Below, piece after piece: positions 60,898 to 64,000 of a stretch of 64,000 nt of DNA. The DNA comes from Nemania diffusa (taxonomy: Eukaryota > Ascomycota > Sordariomycetes > Xylariales > Xylariaceae), in NCBI GenBank assembly GCA_038501195.1, contig JBBPUQ010000002.1, forward strand, positions 5,533,001 to 5,597,000. Reading direction: 5' to 3'. The notes below the pieces were generated by a model. That model did not search any database. It was not told the DNA's origin and worked only from the letters and a program-made list of their open reading frames with translations. The first letter of the stretch is position 1. Each line of letters starts with the position of its first letter. The position numbers were made by a program, and so were the translations under genes.

Positions 60898-61520
60898 TTT
60901 CCCCCTTGCGTTTGGCTGGCGTTTTGGAGCTGCGCGGCATTGGTCTTCTGGTTGTCTGGAAGATTCTGATTTAGTGGTTTTGCTCGTGGTATGGAATACT
61001 CACACTACCTCGAGTTCTCTGGATTACGAAATATATGAAATAGGCGTTCGGCAAGAGGGGTGATAAGCTGAACGAACTATCTAGATATCTGGTTATAGGT
61101 ACCATTCGACGTCTGTCATGACTTCGAAGAATAAATACCAAGCAGAGGAATCACCAGTATTGGTCACACGGCGCGCAGGGGTTGGGGGTCCTTTAGGTAG
61201 TTAAAGAATATTTCTTAAACTAAAAAGTCTGAACGTAGGTACTCACTCAGCTGGTATGGATACAATATTATTATGCTCATCGAGGTGTAAGACAGACGCA
61301 GACTTCCCTTCTCACGGTATATGTTCAGGTTATTTTTAATCCATCCGTTTTTGTAGAATCCGACATCTTTCCCCTGGCAACTGAATGCCTCTCATAATCT
61401 AACTTCGGACCGAAGATGATCTACGCCCAAACTCCAAGCAAAGCAAGTTTTCATGATTAGGTCGCCATTAAAGCACGTCTTAAGCTCCGAATCCCACCCT
61501 CAAAATTAGGGTAATTCAGT
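60898..61520. other. convergent intergenic, no gene seen
   Basis: 3' ends of the b561-type gene and the GTPase gene. No open frame of note. Confidence 0.5.
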
Positions 61521-64000
61521 CTACGATCGTCGTTTCCTTTTAATTAGATCCTTGACATCTGGAAATTCGTCATCGGACATCAAGGGCTCCTCCTTTGCTT
61601 CTACTTCATCAGTTAAGCCCTGTTCTCGAATATGAGCTTGCATTAACTCGTCGGCTTCGTCGGCAAGACTTTTAATGCTTTGTGAGTTAGTGTTGTTAGG
61701 GCCATGGGCTTCAGCATTATCAAACGCCTCGCCTACTGTTCCTTCCATGGTGTCTGTTTCAGATGCTGACTCGCCCAACGCAGGCGCGAACATCTTGTCG
61801 CCACGAAACAAAGTCTTACTGACGCGGTTTCGCATGTCTAATTCTTCGCGTGACATTTTCCTTCCTCTGTCTACTTCCGTACCGACTAAATAATTATCAA
61901 TCCTAGATCTTATAGGGAGAGAAGGATGTGTGTTTGCTCACCTAAAGTACGCATGTAGTCCATGTAAATAGTGTCGAAGACGTCTTGAATCGACTCGGTG
62001 ATGTCCTATTTAGAATTTTGGCGTTAGAACCAGTATTGTGCGCGACAGGTTTGCAATTTTCAAAAGAAGTTGTGAAGTAAACGAGAGCAGAAATCCCCGG
62101 GGGTACTCTAGATTACCCTTGTTTCCCAAAAAGACACACTAAAAGCTAGGTAACGGAATCAAGTCTTACCTCCTTCACAGACCGGCACATAGCATCAAGT
62201 TGCCCCCTCACAACCTCCGTAGCTTCGCGGAACATGGAATGGCGGGTATAGTCGACATGGTTAATCATTGCTTCCTTCATGCGTGCATATGAGCCTTGGC
62301 CGTGCTCATTAGTGCAGATAGTATAGGCCTCCATCATCGCCTCACAAATAACGGGGGTGAACTGTCGGTTAGCTTCCCGCTGCAGCTCAGTGACTTTTGA
62401 ACTGATGGTTATTGGCAGCCCTTGTACGGTCCGCATGTGTGCCAGGATTTGGTTCGACAGGGTAACGAGGCCAGTAATGTTAGTATGGCGTTGCTCTGCT
62501 CGAGCTTTGGCGGCCTGATGGAATTGCTGCAGCTTAACTGCCGTTTCTTTTGCGAAGCTATTCAGTATGGCGGGCAGTCGTCGTTGGAAAGCTCGTTCCC
62601 AGCCAGTTGCTAGGTTTCGAGAAATGGGATCAAATAGATCTTGGTTGAAGTCTCGTGGTCCAGAAGCACCACTGTAAACCCCTTGCCGACGAACAGTCGC
62701 CTTGTACGTCGCCCAGAATAAGCCGCCTTCACTTCGAGGTGCGCCCCATGAATAGGCAGTGGTGGGGGCAGACTCAATTGCCGAAGGTGTAGACGCGTTG
62801 ATATTCTCGAAAATATGCTCCTCTAAACAATTTCGAATGAGGTTTATCGATTGTTTGAGTGAAGATTCGAGTTCCTGTAGGACTAGAGTTAATTGTGTTC
62901 AAGTTAAAACATCACAGATGAATAGTATTTCTTATTTGCGCTCAAGAGTGATAGGGATACAGATGTTAAATTCAAGTCACGCGACTTAGTTGCACTAAAA
63001 CTTGTTTCCTTTTCCCAGGGTTCCCACGATGCATCTGTCACAGCAGTCAAGCAAGCCGGGGTATGGCAGATTCACATACCTCTTCCAAGTGGTTCAACAG
63101 CTTCTTCAGGTGCTGCTCTTCCAGGCGCTTCTCGCTGTCCGTCAGATTCGACGTAGTGCCATCATTTGCAGACCACAACTTCATCGAGTTAACGAGCTGA
63201 GACAAATCGTTCAGGAAACGGCGGTAATCGTGCAAGCGCCCAGCTTCAGTCAACTTCCTGGCGTGCGCCTGCAACTTCGGAATCTCGGTATCCTCGACAG
63301 ATAGGTAGCCATGGCTCTGAAAGTCATCCTTTTCTAATTTTCCGCTGAGCTGCTGGTACGCACGGCTGCTGACGCAGAACACGGGAAGCTTGCGGGCGAT
63401 CTCGTCGTAATCTCGATTGTCCTGATCAGGATCAAATGTTGCGTCGTCTTCTTCTATGGCATTTTCTTGGTCTAGCCTAGTGTTGGGTTAGCAACTGGAT
63501 CCAATGCATGCGCGTTGTCCAGAAATGACTTACTCTTTAATGCCCATCGCAAAGTCCTGCTTAATAGCAGCTCTCGAGTATTCATTGCGACCTTGTATGC
63601 AGATGGCTTTCACGTCTGCCAGTATCTTTTCTCGTTCCTTCTGAATCTTGACAATCTCTTGACGAGATTCAGCGATTTGGGAATTAAGTGACCGGTTCTC
63701 TCCGCGTAAGTTCTTCCGCTGCGCTCTGAGTGATGATATCTTCTGCTCGATGTCTTCCTCTGTAAGAGGCTTGCGACTCTGTTCCGGCTGCGAGTTTTCC
63801 TTATCACTCGGGCTGGAATCATAGTCATCCATGCTATTATCTCTCCTTCGCTTCCTAGGATTGGCTGTTGGTGCATAGACGGCCTCACCACCAGATATTT
63901 GGGATTGGAGATCCTCCCACATATCGGCCTCAGTCTCGCATTCTTCAATTTGCTCACCGAGCTTCTTCTGGGTATCCTTGAGATCAGAAATTCGAGACTG
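61521..64000 (-). CDS. C-terminal part of a large dynamin-like nuclear GTPase (SLIP-GC type), cut by the window edge
   Basis: Exons 61521-61885, 61942-62005, 62170-62874, 63080-63476 and 63534 to beyond 64000, with introns of 56, 164, 205 and 57 bp; all joins keep frame and give about 665 residues. The GTPase domain itself lies outside. Inside are a long coiled coil (KISSLRAQRKNLRGENRSLN...), a basic nuclear-localisation-like patch (NPRKRRRDNSMDDYD), the region IKQDFAMGIKELDQENAIEE leading to LPVFCVSSRAYQQLSGKLEK, a helical stalk with WATYKATVRRQGVYSGASG and PRDFNQDLFDPISRNLATGW, and an acidic C-terminus ending DLIKRKRRS. These stalk motifs recall fungal proteins annotated as nuclear GTPase SLIP-GC; I recognise them from general pattern, not from a search. 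Start and G motifs cannot be checked here. Confidence 0.68.

Noticed and set aside
1..64000. tRNA, rRNA and CRISPR features
   Set aside because: I looked for the GTTCGAATCC-type T-arm, rRNA-like blocks and regularly spaced repeats and saw none that form a supported feature.

Overview
The window is nuclear DNA of a filamentous ascomycete (Pezizomycotina). Evidence: short 50-150 bp GT-AG introns with CTAAC-type branch points, a HET-domain gene, a fungal ESF2/NMD3/ECM29/NAM8 gene set, and a 10.6 kb AT-saturated block that looks like repeat-induced point mutation (RIP). The many TAGGTAGGTACC-type intergenic tracts suggest a Sordariomycete, possibly Xylariales; that placement is inference only.

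Layout. 1-10640 is a RIP-ruined transposon block. Reading one frame from 2162 to 5237 reveals a collinear Ty3/Gypsy pol (reverse transcriptase, RNase H, integrase zinc finger, integrase core, C-terminal GPY-like module) that is broken by stop codons but shows no indel that I could detect. 10.6-17.8 kb is an accessory zone: a HET-domain gene, two F-box-like fragments, an Ifi-6-16 family gene, a short TG...CA repeat and fragments of one or more decayed genes. 17.8-22.9 kb holds a C2H2 zinc-finger gene and a four-exon small CRIB-motif gene. 24.9-31 kb is a housekeeping block: aldehyde dehydrogenase, ESF2 (divergent from it) and NMD3 (convergent with ESF2). 31.7-33.2 kb is a membrane-anchored receptor-L-like gene whose first exon I could not find. 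33.9-35.3 kb carries a decayed coding relic and an inverted second copy of the 15.4 kb repeat. 36.8-45.3 kb holds a TauD/JLP1-like dioxygenase, an uncharacterised nuclear-looking protein whose stop codon lies 1 nt from the dioxygenase stop, and the proteasome adaptor ECM29. 45.3-53.8 kb has no gene I can support; its last 4 kb looks like a long spliced leader for a three-RRM NAM8/TIA-1-like gene. 59.5-60.9 kb is a secreted-pathway cytochrome b561-type membrane protein, and the right edge cuts a large dynamin-like nuclear GTPase (SLIP-GC type).

Functional links: ESF2 (18S rRNA processing) and NMD3 (60S export) lie tail to tail, and ECM29 and NAM8 are ordinary housekeeping functions. The HET gene, Ifi-6-16 gene and decayed fragments next to the RIP block form a typical fungal accessory neighbourhood. 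Exon structures were built by hand from splice consensus and reading-frame closure. All multi-exon models below close in frame except the receptor-L gene, which lacks a start. I did not find a clearly new multi-gene system. The most interesting items are a 12-nt microexon and a one-base splice-donor conflict in NMD3, the small intron-hidden CRIB gene, and the inverted repeat pair.
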